DNA from: Alentia gelatinosa
Lineage: Eukaryota; Annelida; Polychaeta; Phyllodocida; Polynoidae
NCBI GenBank assembly: GCA_950022655.1
Contig: OX465581.1
Coordinates: 106,189,125 to 106,253,124 of the forward strand
Direction: 5' to 3'
Length of the DNA stretch: 64,000 nucleotides
This document shows, piece after piece, positions 45,620 to 57,522 of this stretch. Within the stretch, counting starts at the first letter, position 1. Every line of letters begins with the position of its first letter. A model generated the notes under the pieces. It saw nothing but the letters and a program-made list of their open reading frames with translations, had not been told where the DNA came from and did no database searches. The translations under genes were made by a program, and so were the position numbers.

Positions 45620-47250
45620 CATATATATGATAGTATGTAGTTTGGCATTACACTGCATCACAGACCTGCGTTGATTTTAACACACTGACTGATCTGCGTG
45701 GTGCAACAGGTGCTTGAGTCTGGCCGTAAAACCAACATTGAATGGCCATCACATCACTTGTTGACTTTGGCTACTGGGATCTGTCGTCTCTACTTAATAA
45801 ATATCAATGAAAAGTCGCCCTGAGGTATCTTATGTTAACATAGCAAGAAATACCACCAATGATTTATGATTTGATTGACATGTTATCACCTCACTATGTT
45901 GTTATAATACATTTATACTACTTATTTAAATGAATCCATATAACACTGGTTTTTTACACTTGAAAGAGCTACTTTAATATATCAAAATCACGTAGAGAAA
46001 AAGGTTTGCCTTGGATCTAAAAAGATCAAAGTAATTTTCATCAAGATACACTATAAAGGGGCCCAGAAAAGCCGTTTCTATTCTATCTTACACTTGTAAT
46101 TGCTAAATCTTAAGGGAATAAGAAGAAAACTGTGATTATACAAATGATGGTTGTATGCTGATGTATCGTTCCACCCACCTGTACCTGTGCTTCCTGTAGA
46201 TGAAATAGACTGATTTTGCTATCCCGTCTGTGGCAGGATCCACCTCCAGCCTACTGCCCTACTTCATTGGTACACATGACAGTGGAAATCAGATCATGGC
46301 GGTCCGGTTTAAATGCCGTCTGCTTAAATTGTCCCCGAAGGCTAGCGTGTTCTTTGTTGAGTGAACCTGTAGAGTGTGCTGGTAGAAAACTCAGCCCTGA
46401 AGCGCATATGTGTGTCCATGTATACGAATGTAAAGTTTCTTACCGAAAACAAGAAACTACTGGTTTGACTGTCGTTGCTCCAGGTTATAATGAGCTCGTT
46501 GGAGCAATGAAACCTCTCCTACAGAAAATATGAGTTGAGTTATAAGGAAATGCACTATATTATTACCTGTTCTCTATTCAAAGAGCACATACATATTGCA
46601 AAATGTTGAGTATGCTCTTTCGATAAACTGTGCCATGATATATCTAAAGATTCTGCGGTACGTCTTTTTTTTAGTAAAAGTTGAAATCCTGATCATCCAA
46701 TATGTCTTACATACACCGCTTTGGAGAATTCCTTCAGAGCAAGTGGTTCCGCCAATTGGAGCGTGTGAAATAGCTTCACTCTCGTAGCAGATCTTTCGCG
46801 GCTCTTGCGGCAGCAAGATGTAGAGCTTAGGATCTATGCTAGGAGAGTGCAATAGGTTCAACGAACGGAGCCAACAAAAATACATTTACTGACTCAATTA
46901 CCTACTTTTATGAATAGTCCAGTATCAATCTCTTTCCTTTTGCCCATATTATTTTGTTGTCCACCAGGTATAAGTTTCATTTCAACATTCGTTTCAACGA
47001 AGATATTAGCGTTCTGTCCAGTAAATTCACAAACGATCCTAGGACCATATCCCTGATAACTGCATCAAAGTACACAATGCGAAACAAATACCCTTCAAAA
47101 ACACTATTGTGTACATGTACTCTAGGCTGAGATTGATCCTACAATCTTGTTTCTCAACAGCAACAAAGTGATTTGCGCGCTGAAAATGTATTAAATTTTG
47201 CTTTGTACAAATACATCCTGAAATAAACTATCTCTGTTTTATACGTGTAT
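45620..47250. other. Spacer with a few exon-like stretches on the minus strand
   Basis: Mostly AT-rich. Open segments flanked by AG/GT occur on the minus strand at about 47068-46906, 46829-46707 and 46360-46280. The clearest reads RIVCEFTGQNANIFVETN. They are too short and unrecognised to annotate as a gene. Confidence 0.3.
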
Positions 47251-47252
47251 AT

Positions 47253-48298
47253 GGTCAATTCTCCCAGATCGTGATCGATGGCCCACGTACGGTGACCTAT
47301 AATTCAAAGGGTCGTTTTCATATCTATATAACATTTTATAATATCAGAAATGATGTTAGTGTCTGTAGAAATGACAGATCTGCCAGGGGAACCCCACTTT
47401 CATGTACCTATATCGATAAAGAAAATTGATAAACCCCTAAAATAGGCATTTTATAGCTCAAATTTATAGATGAAACCTATATAACCAGATTTTGAAGACC
47501 TCTTATAAATTTGTAACTATATATGTTTATCTATTCTGAATGTGGGATACCCACAAATGTGTTGCAGAACATATAAATTATAATAAATGTTGAGATGGGG
47601 AAATCTATATATAGTCTAAGTTAAAAAAATTAGTGGTGAAGGGTATGTCACCGTACATGGGCAAGCAACTTTAAAACGTAAAAAAAAAGAAAAAAAGTAA
47701 TTTGTTGGGTACTTTTTAATAATCCAAATTATGGAGGCATGTGTACAAGTTTTATAACATCTGTAATATAAACAATAATTCTTTTATCAAACAAACCACA
47801 GCTAAATGAACAATGGTGGTGAACTTTATTTGGTCACCGTACATGGGCAGATATTATTAGGTTTTGCTTATTTAAGGAAAAAGATTTACAATATTATTGA
47901 ATGATATTTTGCAGATAAACAGAGAATAATGGAACAATTAACACCGGTCACCGTACGTGGGCATTGTATTCTGAATGATATTCATCAACTCTAATTTACT
48001 CAATACAAGTAGAGCCTCATTTTCTGAAAATAAAATTCTGATTCTGCTATCAATTAACAATGAATATTTCCCCTAAAACCTTGTCAAACACACATGCCCA
48101 CGTACGGTGACATATGGGTTACAGGTTTAAAGTCATTCAGCTAATAAATAAATATCTAATAAAGATTAGTGTTCCCAACTTTTACACATGTAAGGTATTA
48201 TGTTCTACTTATATTTCCACTTCTTTTACCAAGATATAACAAGTTTTAAATTTTGGTCACCGTACATGGGCATCGATCACGATCTGGGAGAATTGACC
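47253..48298. mobile_element. 1046-bp TIR element with six GTCACCGTAC(A/G)TGGGCA motifs
   Basis: Ends GGTCAATTCTCCCAGATCGT and its reverse complement; arms are about 45 bp and include the first motif copy on each side. ATAT flanks both ends (target duplication). The 17-bp motif occurs at 47281(-), 47647(+), 47833(+), 47947(+), 48095(-) and 48256(+). The interior is AT-rich with no transposase. The motif copies are probably binding sites for a transposase supplied elsewhere. Confidence 0.85.
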
Positions 48299-48302
48299 AT
48301 AT

Positions 48303-49734
48303 GTTGCCCTCCATTAGCTTTTATCAAATTACGCAAGAGGAAAATAACACTGAATATACATTTAAAAGCATACGTGTAACGGGAGTATGTATCTTTCCCA
48401 TGATGCCAACCACGAAAGGCAGCACCTCTTCCTCCTGATTATTGTTGCGGTTAGTTAAACATTCAAACTGACACAAAACCACTTACTCCTAATGGTTTTG
48501 TACGTATTCAACATGTGTGTATACATGCATATCCGGCAGAAATGGGGAATCACACACACAATCAGTGCCCCTAATTGCGTTTGCAAATTACCTCCGGGTG
48601 CAATGCTTGCCTGCCCTTGCTGACTGCCCTTCAACCATCTGACCCAGTATGGACATATAAAAACATATACCACAAAATACACAAAAATATCATGAATACC
48701 CTGTGTAACTGTTGATAATTACACATGTAGAGTATTGATTATTGGTTCAGGATTTTTTCCAGTTAAGAAATGACGATAGGACCCATAGCAGCGCATGCCT
48801 TTGATTAGACTTGCTCAAGTCTTTGATTATGAACATTTATTAAAGGATTAAACACAATCAGAATATAGTTCATTATAGTATGGATCCTTCTCTGACTGGC
48901 CCCTGTGTCCCAATGAGGAGGGTAGCCATAGGATGCCGGGACTGGAGTCAGTCGAGCCCTTGATATTTGAACAGCGGGCGCTAAGATTTGGATTCGTTTA
49001 AGAAGCTCCAATGCTGCGTGTCAAGGTCCTCTAATTAAGCAGCTGGCACAAATACTGCTCTGGTTACAGAATGCACAGAAGCGTTACGTATGATGGACAG
49101 GGTTTTTTATACATGCCTGGGTTGATGAAGATATGATATGTTAATATGAATCAACGTTGAAAGACCCTCGATGACCTTATAATTCTGCTAAAAAGTTGAT
49201 AGATGGTGTCGCTGGAAACAGACGTGGTGGAAGTTGTGCTCGATTCAGGTCAGGCACATAAAACTACTTTGTGTGACGTGTAATATACATGCAGGGTACG
49301 CAATTCACAAATCTGTTATATCTTAACGAATATTCCGAACAGACAAACATACGATGGTTTTAAACTTTCCCCCAAAAATGACTCATCCTTTGTAACTACT
49401 TCTGCAGTCTTTAGGGACCACTTCTAAATATGTTCCATTTTATGTTCACAATGATAGCAATGTCAATAGCAAACTTTAATTGAATAGATTCCTCGAGGTG
49501 TCTAGCTTGGGAACAGTACTGAAGGAATTTAAAGGCCGACTACGATAACTAGGTAAAGTGAAAGCTTAAGTATCCTTTGTTTGTCTTGTTTATACCTTGC
49601 ATTTTTCTACTGCAAATCTAAGTGCTTACTTTCTCCGGTGTACTCAAACAGGGTTTGAACTCACTGAAAAGCATGTTCTATGTTCCATATAATGGAGTCA
49701 ACATTGAAGGTATACTAGTTTGTGTTCTCTTTGC
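48303..49734. other. Intergenic, nothing firmly recognised
   Basis: No coding exon with a known family, RNA or repeat could be supported. A minus-strand stretch near 48990-48880 (LTPVPASYGYPPHWD) looks protein-like but lacks clear splice sites. Confidence 0.35.
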
Positions 49735-51045
49735 AGTCTCACCATATTGGCTCTCATCTTACTGTCCCTCAAATACCCTGACCCTCAGCTTTACTGCTCC
49801 TCCACAATACTGCCCCTGAATCAAATTGTATCAGACTATACTGCCCATCACTATACTCTCCCGAAGCTATACTGCCTCTGAACCATACTTTTCTTAAACA
49901 TACTGTCGTTTAACAATACTGCTCCTAACTATACTGCCTCTCACCCAAACCACACCTTGACCATGCTGCACCTCACCATACTGTCCCCTAATCATACTGC
50001 CCCTCACCAAAAATGCTCCTGAATCATGTTGCCCCTCCACAATAATGCCCCTCTACCATACTGCCCTTCCACCATACTGCCCCTTCAAGAATACTGCCCT
50101 TGATACTGTCCTTCAAGAATACTGCCCTTGAACCATACTGCCCCTCAACAATTCTGCCCCTCTACCATACTACCCCTCCACCATACTGCCCCTAAACGAT
50201 ACTGCTCCAAGTGCAGCATGGTAGGGAAGCAGTATGGATTTAGGGGAATATGATTGAGAGGCAGTATCATAGTAGAACAGTATAGTGTAGAGGCAATATG
50301 GTTGAGAGGCAGTATTGCTGAGGGGCAGTATGGTGGTTAAAGGAAAGTATGGTTGAGGCACTGGTATTGTTGAGGAGCAGTATGGTTGGGGGCAGCATGG
50401 GTGAGGTGCAGAATGGGTGAGGGGCAGGACAGTTGAGGAGCAGTATTGTGGAGGGGTAGTATGGTGGAGGGGCAGTATGGTAGAGGGGCAGTATGGTAGA
50501 GGGGCAGTATGGTAGGGGGGCAGTATGGTAGAGGGGCAGTATGGTAGAGGGGAAGTTATGTTGAGGGGCAGCATGGTGGAGGAGCAGTATGATAAAAGGG
50601 CAGTACGGTGGAGGGACAGTATGATGGAGTGGCAGTATGGTGGAGGGACAGGATGGTCGAGGGGTAGTATGGTGGAAGGGCAGTATGGTGGAGGGACAAT
50701 ATAGTAGAAGGGCAGTATGGTAAATGGGCAGCATCCTGGAAGGGCAGGCAGTATATGGTGTAGGGACCATATATTATGGTGGAGGGGCAGTATGTGGAGG
50801 GGCAGTATTGTTGAGGGGCAGTATGGTGGAGGGGCAGTATGGTTAAGGGGCATCATGGCAGAGGGTCAGTATGGTGGAGGGGTAGTATGGTGAAGGGGTA
50901 GTATGGTGGAGGGGCAATATACTTAAGGAGCAATTTTGGTGAGGGGCAGAATGGTTAAGGGGCAGTCCGGTTGAGGGGCAAAAGTGCAGTTGGGAGAATG
51001 CGTGGGTGAGGGGCAGTATAGTTGAGGAGCAGTATGGTTGTGAGA
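49735..51045. repeat. Minisatellite, ~17-bp unit, two oppositely oriented halves
   Basis: Up to about 50215 the plus strand reads CCACCATACTGCCCCT with variations; from about 50216 it reads the reverse complement AGGGGCAGTATGGTGG. Dozens of units in each half, less regular at the outer edges. The apparent long ORFs here (repeated YCPSTILPLHHT on the minus strand) are by-products of the repeat. Confidence 0.9.
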
Positions 51046-51189
51046 CTGTTTTGAGATTGAACGGTAGTGACTTAAGACTGATTGGGGATCGCTTCGTGAA
51101 TTACTCTGCAGTCAAACTCAGTGGAGTACGGACCAAGCTATTTTCATCTCGTGGGTTTCCTTCTAAATATGAATCCTGCTTCAGGTGTT

Positions 51190-51330
51190 GAAAAGGGGGG
51201 GGGGGGGTGGGTTCCAGAAAATGTAGATATGCAATAAGGTGGGGTCCATGAGAAGCGTATGCTGTGCAACAAGGGGGTGGAGGGGTCAATTTTCCAGGAA
51301 AATCTGCGTACGTACTTTATGGATGGCCCC
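51190..51330 (-). repeat. MITE family A, partial copy
   Basis: It ends GTACGTACTTTATGGATGGCCCC, the inverted end of the family at 2929, preceded by G-rich sequence including an 11-base G run. Confidence 0.55.
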
Positions 51331-51544
51331 CATGCATGAACGTTGAAACACATTTTTTCTTGAAATCTTTTATTTATCCTTACCAATGCTCAGCTTCTTA
51401 CTAACCTGGATCTCATGCATGACCAGTTGTCATGTTACAGAAATACATATAATTTTAGTAATACCATGTCTATATAGGTAAATGACACATCCACAAAGCC
51501 TCCTGCTCAGATAGTAAAGTGTATAACGAGGTATAAAAAACAAA

Positions 51545-51585
51545 GGGAGGCCATTGGACAAAACAATGATGTCCAATGGCCTAAA
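51545..51585. repeat. Short perfect hairpin
   Basis: AGGCCATTGGACA and TGTCCAATGGCCT are 13-bp arms about nine bases apart, followed by an A-run. It sits next to the 3' end of a minus-strand LINE fragment. Confidence 0.6.
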
Positions 51586-52150
51586 AAAAAGAGTACAGTG
51601 TTTAGGGGATCAGTGAGTTCAATCTATTTTTTCTCTATGATTTAAAATCATTATGACATGTCATGCTTCTAATATCAGGAGCTTGGCCATTCCATAATTT
51701 AGGCCGGTAATAAGCAAGTGAATTTATAAAGTTATTACTAAATGGGAATTCCTGTCTAAATAATGATCTATCAGATCTCCTAGTAGTTCGTTGGGATGGT
51801 CTTGTTGGTCTGGTAAAGTAATCATATGATTTAAGACATTCATTTCTGTTCTGCTACAGAGATGGGGAAGCTGACCACTTCTATGTAGGCGATATCATGG
51901 AGTCCACGGGTGGCCATTGAGGATTATCCACATAGCTTGGTTTTAAGGTATATATGTAATTGCAGTGAGTAGGTTCTTTTATGCCTGTGCTCATTACAGA
52001 ATATCACCATAGTCGATTATAGGTAGTATCTTTGACTTATAGATGTTTAGACATACCTCTTGTGTAATGCACCGTCTTATTGTACATAATATATGGATCT
52101 TGGTAGGTCTTCGGTTGGAGATGGCTAAGTGACCCAAAAATATATCAGGC
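51586..52150 (-). pseudogene. Decayed LINE fragment, minus strand
   Basis: Minus-strand translation gives KILPIIDYGDIL, typical of the region after the reverse transcriptase core, then SQRTTRRSDRSLFRQEFP and AYYRPKLWNGQAPDIRS, the usual end of such ORFs, with stops and frame changes between. Confidence 0.65.
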
Positions 52151-52789
52151 TGCCAAATCCATTAACATCCAAGCACAAAGTGACGTAGGAACAGACATAA
52201 GCAGACATAAAACAAGCCTTAGAAAAGACCCTTAGGCAAGGTATACTTTCATCTTCCAGGACATTGCACCACAAGCGAAGGAAAATAGAGCCAACTTAAG
52301 GTTAGTGTCTGAGAAAGCCTCAGGATATGTACCAGAACTGTGAATGGGGGAAAGAGTACTACACTATAACATCATGACTGTGGAGTACAATTTCTTGATA
52401 AACGTATGAAATACCTGATGCATATAGATATGAATAAGCTCACAAAATGTCTGGATATACCAAATAACCCATGCACTTGTGGTGATCATAAGGTGTGTAT
52501 AAAAATGCGTCGGGCGAATACAAGTTTCTGCAGTAGGACATTTTGTATAGTTGATAGCTTGCAGTGACCGATTGTCTATATTTCACTACCTTGCCCGTTA
52601 TTGAAAAGTATGGACTTATATCATGTTTCCACATCCCATCTTCATTCTTCATTACTTGCCCTGAGGGCCTGTATATATTTTTTGTACATCACGATCGAAC
52701 TAGTTTGAGTTATCGGACTGTATGTATTCAGGCAACAGAGGTGATCAATGTACCTTGCTTTTTGCACAATAAAAACCCAAGAAAACAAA

Positions 52790-55400
52790 TAAAATAAAAA
52801 CTCTCTTTGTAGCTTGACTCAGAGGTTTTGCAAGAATATTTTCAAGAGGTTACGGTCATTGTGTATGATCACCTTCCTTCCATAGGTGCATTGGTCAAAT
52901 TTATCAAGACCAAACACAACAGCTACCAGTTTCTCTCATTGCTCCTCAGGTTTCATGAAGCATCTCCCGGGAGTAGCACAGCACCAAGACCCTTTTCGGA
53001 ACTATCTACCTGCAGTATAAGTTCCTTGTTCGGGACATAATATGCTAAAACTCTGGCGTTAGATTGAGTTAGCTTGTGTTTAAGATTCTTGAAAGTCATA
53101 CTCCTCGGACCACACACAATCAACATCTTTCCTCATTAGTCAATGAATTGGCTCCAAGTCATCAGTTAGGTTCGCAGTTTATTAAACAAGATACTGCACC
53201 ATACCACATAACCAACATACACCCATGACATCTTCAGGCACTGGTATTTCCTGAATGGTTTTGAGTTTATCTTGGATTGCTCTGATGCCATCCTTTGAGA
53301 GCCGATGACCAAAAAATACAATTTTGTTTTTATTCAAATACATCTTGGATTTTTTTAGAACATTTTTTCTCTTCTCCCACCTCTTGAGCAGGTTTTCAAG
53401 ATTTGTCTCATGGTATTTTCCACTTCTGCCTGAGTATCTCCTGAGCCTACAATTATTATGTCATCTGCCTTGAGGTGATTACGTGGCGGAGTCTTTTCTG
53501 GAATATTTTGCTGGATACCTTCTAACCAAAATGTAACCTGGTCCACCTATACTGACAGTTAGGTGTAATCAGCATGGTCAATTTGAACGATCTTCCCCCA
53601 AGGGAGATGTGCCAGAAAACTTCCTTTGCAACGACTGTACTGAAAACCTTTGAATTCAACAGCAAGGGAAGGATACTGAAAGCTTTTGAATTCAACAGCT
53701 TGGGAAGGACATCATTGATGGTAAGGAGTCTACAGTGTTCCCTCAGGAGTGCTTTGTTGAGAGCTTGGGGGTAATTACAAATGCACATCTTCCCATTGGG
53801 CTTTCTCGCAGCTGCCATTTGTGACAACTACTCTATAGTTTCATCAACTCATCAGTGGAAGAACTGCTAAATGAAAAACTGTAGTGTTTTTCTTTTCAAT
53901 CAAAAAAAAAGGGAACAAGGATCCTTTGACTGACAAGCTGGTTGATGGCCATTTACTTCTTTCTCAATTGAAATAGGCACATTTCTGCAGGGAAGTGCCT
54001 CTGGTGGAGCCTTTGGGTCAATTGTCAGAATAGCCTAGGTCACCAAGGTTGTCTTGGTTTTCCAGCTTTGCCACTTGGAACAGCTCCTTGTTGAGAGTCA
54101 CCAATGGCATGTCCTTGCAGGTATCGGCATCTAGAATGCACTGGAGGTTTTCCCAGAAAAAGGCATTTCATAAATTTGGTTGGTCTTGGGATTGGTCACT
54201 TTCAAATTGGCTTCAACCAAACATATCTGCTTAGAGTTTGTTCAACATGGACAGATTCCCTGAAGCTTGTTTGAGTTGGGACTTGTGTGCATAGCGGGTT
54301 GATGCAGTGTACAGTTACACCAGGATTGAGGAGAAATTTCACAACAATGTCGCTGACTTTCATCATAGCATAGCAGGTCAACAGTGTTAATTGCAGACAA
54401 CCATTTTCTACTCATATCACTTTCAGAGTTAGATACATCTCTCCCCACAGTTTGTATCTTCGATTTCTTGCACTTATTGCTAAAATGATCCCAACCATTA
54501 CAGTTCCTATATAGTTTTCCAAAAGCAGGACACTTTCGTATCCCTCTCATGAGATTCACCACAATCACATAGTAATTCACAAGGCGAAGTCGTGTGAATT
54601 ACTATGTGATTCAAAGGAGATGGGGTCGAGCTCTGACCCTAAACTTGAATGGGTTTCTGAATTTATCTCACCCTTAATATTGACTAATGGGCTAACATTT
54701 GTGACATTATCCCCCATTGGATATTTTTCCTATATATATATCTAATGGGCGTTAGATACGAGTTCCCAATGTTAAGTCTATGGAGAAAAAATATCTGGGG
54801 TGAGATAAAGTCATTAATCCACCCTTTTCTTTTTTCACTTTTTACTACCCTGACCGTTTTACTACTCTGACTGTTTTGAAGATTTCAGGTTACCCTTATC
54901 TACTTTTTTGATGGATTTTGGCTTGTTCATTTCCTTTACAATGAGTGTTGACAGTTCATACCTTCTGCAAATTTCATTGGCCCTGACCAAATCTAGGTTA
55001 ACATTATGAAGTAGTTCCTGAACTTTTCCTTTTTGCAGTGAACACAATTTTGTCCCTAATCATGTGATCCCTCTACCGAAAACTGCAAGCCTCAGCCATA
55101 TTCTAAGAAATGTGTCACATGGATCCAACCATACAACATTCCCAAATCTGTACAACATGAGAACTTCCGGCTGCCTGGGTTGCAGTACTTGTAAATCATT
55201 TTCAAAAGGCTACCGAGCTCTAGTTTTTCCTCAGCAGTCTTGTCAGTACCATCTGCATTTTTCCATGAGAAATGTTCAGATGCCAAGATAATATCATTTG
55301 GAACTGCAAGGCCTACATTCTCAAGCATGTACGGAAGTCCTAACTGCTCAATGACCTCTTTTACAGAAGAGCTACATTGACTCGGTTTAGGTTAATTGTA
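52790..55400 (-). pseudogene. Decayed Ty3/gypsy element (gag and pol), minus strand
   Basis: Read on the minus strand from 55400 down: gag-like segments, including KVQELLHNVNLDLVRANEIC; a damaged zinc knuckle near 54540-54490 (CNGWDHFSNKC); reverse transcriptase pieces (KPNGKMCICNYPQALNKAL, then ADDIIIVGSGDTQAEVEN); then an RNase H start (LILQVDSSEKGLGAVLL) near 52980. Many stops and frameshifts, a local duplication of LLNSK near 53680, and no LTRs recognised. It is a different, older lineage than the element at 30721. A family B repeat interrupts it at 54560-54805. Confidence 0.75.
54560..54805 (-). repeat. Dispersed repeat family B, good copy, inside gypsy remnant
   Basis: Reverse complement of the copy at 24538: it starts with the GTAATTCACAAGGCGAAGTC palindrome and ends GTTAAGTCTATGGAGAAAAA. 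It interrupts the gag region of the decayed minus-strand element. Confidence 0.75.
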
Positions 55401-56870
55401 AGAGACAGCATCACTGAGTTATATACATGCTTTAAACCATATACATCAACACTTTATATAACCACTACGTAAAACCTCCATGGTTTGCTTATTAGGCTGA
55501 CACTAATGCATCTTTCTGTTAGGGCTTTTATCTCACTCAACCTATCAGTAATTTTCTGCTTGGGGGATTTTTGCCCGTATTCCAGTTGCTAGTGTTTAAA
55601 ATTGTATTCATCGCCTTATTGGTTGAACTATCATCCAGTTAGTTTTACTTTCATATTACAGCGAGGCAAGTTTCATTTTACACTGTTATGATATTGTACG
55701 AAGGGTCCATTACTAAGTTACTTTCTCTCCTCAAACTGGTATTTTCACTGTACTAGACCATACATCTACTATAAATTACCAACATGATTTAATATAAGAA
55801 AAAGACACAAAGCCAAATACTAATATATAATTCAGCCAGATTTATTGATAACAAACTTGATATACAAGTAAGTCTAGTGAATTCCATTGGTGGCTCATAT
55901 AGATCTACTCTCGATAAGTCTGTATGGAATAATGTGAATTTTTCCTATGTATGATCTAAATGTAAGTGGTGCTGTCGACGGTTCAGCCATCGGACATAAT
56001 GAGAACCATACAAAAACGCTGAGTCACCTTGCTCAACTTTTGGTCAGGGCACTCTCATTGAGAGGTGCGTACTTAACCTGTTGTAAAGGTGTCCAGGAGG
56101 AAAAGGATAAACATGTACATGAACTAGAATACCTTCGGCTAGAGTGCGATATATGCTGGCCATGTGAGGGCCGTAGTGAAGGGCAGGGCCATTTATACAG
56201 TAAATATAGTATACCGTTACAAATAAGGTAATGAGATTAACCTATGTCGGTACCTAGAGCCCACTATGATTTTATTGTCGTTCACAAGTAGGACATCACG
56301 ATCTCCGACTATTAAATAACAGAAGTTACTCAGTGAAAACATTCATTCACATCAAGCAAAATCATATAACACACGAATGAATGCTGGATTCTATATACGG
56401 CGATATTTAACCACACTCCTCCTGACTGTTTGCGATAATTAGGATTTGAATAAAAGAATGTCTACCGTTATGAGGGACATCTGATATCAAACGTGGACTG
56501 CCTGTAGGAATAAATGCCCATGGAACTGTTGACAAAGTGGCTTAAATCTAAGGTGTATTCAACAATGAATAACGGCCAGTCGTGTAACTTATTACTTACA
56601 CGATGTAGGCCAACCTGGAGTACCTTCACATTCAGTATATAACAAGGTGGTGGTAAACTATCAACATATTAACGTGTACACGGGCCGCACGTGGTACAGG
56701 ATACCATCCTGGATTCCGTGGATTTACCTTGTGTCAAAATGGGATTAAAATTACTCGTGGAGGGGGTTTAGAATATTCCTAAGAGATCCCTAACAGTTGA
56801 GTGACTTTGATTCCAAATATAACACATGGGCCTTTATTGCATTGGTTTAACTAATTGTGTTATTGCTTCA
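55401..56870. other. Intergenic, nothing recognised
   Basis: AT-rich; no exon, RNA or repeat that I can support. Upstream exons of the PHR-like gene that follows were looked for here and not found. Confidence 0.4.
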
Positions 56871-56871
56871 G

Positions 56872-57522
56872 GTGTAAAAGTGTGAAGCTCTATGGAATCG
56901 GTGTCAATGCTCCATGCTTTGTGGACATTTTCACCTCTGAGCTGAAACCTACTGACCGATACAGTGGTGAGGCCAGTAGTAATTTTACACTTGCTGTTTC
57001 ATTGGCATAAATGTTACTGATTGGCAGTCAGCTATGATACAAATGACCATTTTTATAGGTCCACGATAACATTCTACAAACAATCACTGTCTTTTCCCAG
57101 GATTAACGCCATATCGTGTGATATTCCACAGAAAGATGGCCCTTTCTGGTGTGGAGGGAGTAGTTTTATTCCACTACTAAAATTCGACTAGTATGTATCA
57201 TACCCATTTTCTCATTCTACTGCTGAAATAAACTCATTTTATGAAGAACTTCTCCCAGGTCAGTCATACGAAGCCATCATTTTGGGGGAGGGACATTTCT
57301 CTAAAGGGGACTCGTGCTACATCTACCTGATTCAAGGTGTGATTTACCTACAAAGCTGTATATTTGTGACAATTCCAATTCATAAGGAACATGACATTTT
57401 ATCAATATACGAAATCGTGCTTAGTAACTGGCAATAACAAAGAGTATTTTCCTACAGCGGACTACCTAACGACAAAAGAGCACCTCAAACCAAAGATACA
57501 AGTTATACCACTCGATATATAG
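56872..57522 (+). CDS. Last four exons of a PHR-like beta-sandwich domain protein
   Basis: Exons 56872-56966, 57101-57148, 57259-57336 and 57458-57522 (stop TAG) have good pyrimidine-rich acceptors, GT donors, and all three introns are phase 1, so the frame is continuous. The pieces read VKLYGIGVNAPCFVDIF, TPYRVIFHRKMALSG, QSYEAIILGEGHFSKGD and a short hydrophilic end. The order of a LYGIGV strand, a YRVIF...L strand and a G-x-x-YEAIILGEG strand resembles PHR domains found at the C terminus of BTBD-type and MYCBP2-type proteins. Each exon is tiny (16-32 codons), so chance cannot be excluded. No 5' exons were found. It could also be a fragment cut off by transposon insertion. Confidence 0.42.

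Noticed and set aside
46216..46533. 105-codon plus-strand ORF
   Set aside because: No homology recognised and codon use looks random; the opposite strand looks at least as coding-like.
49400..49600. Possible LINE tail (VLKEFKGRLR-like)
   Set aside because: Only about ten residues resemble a LINE C terminus; too little to support.
50170..50856. 228- and 167-codon minus-strand ORFs rich in Pro, Tyr, Cys, Ser, Leu
   Set aside because: They are translations of the minisatellite; the repeat unit has no stop in several frames, so length is no evidence of coding.
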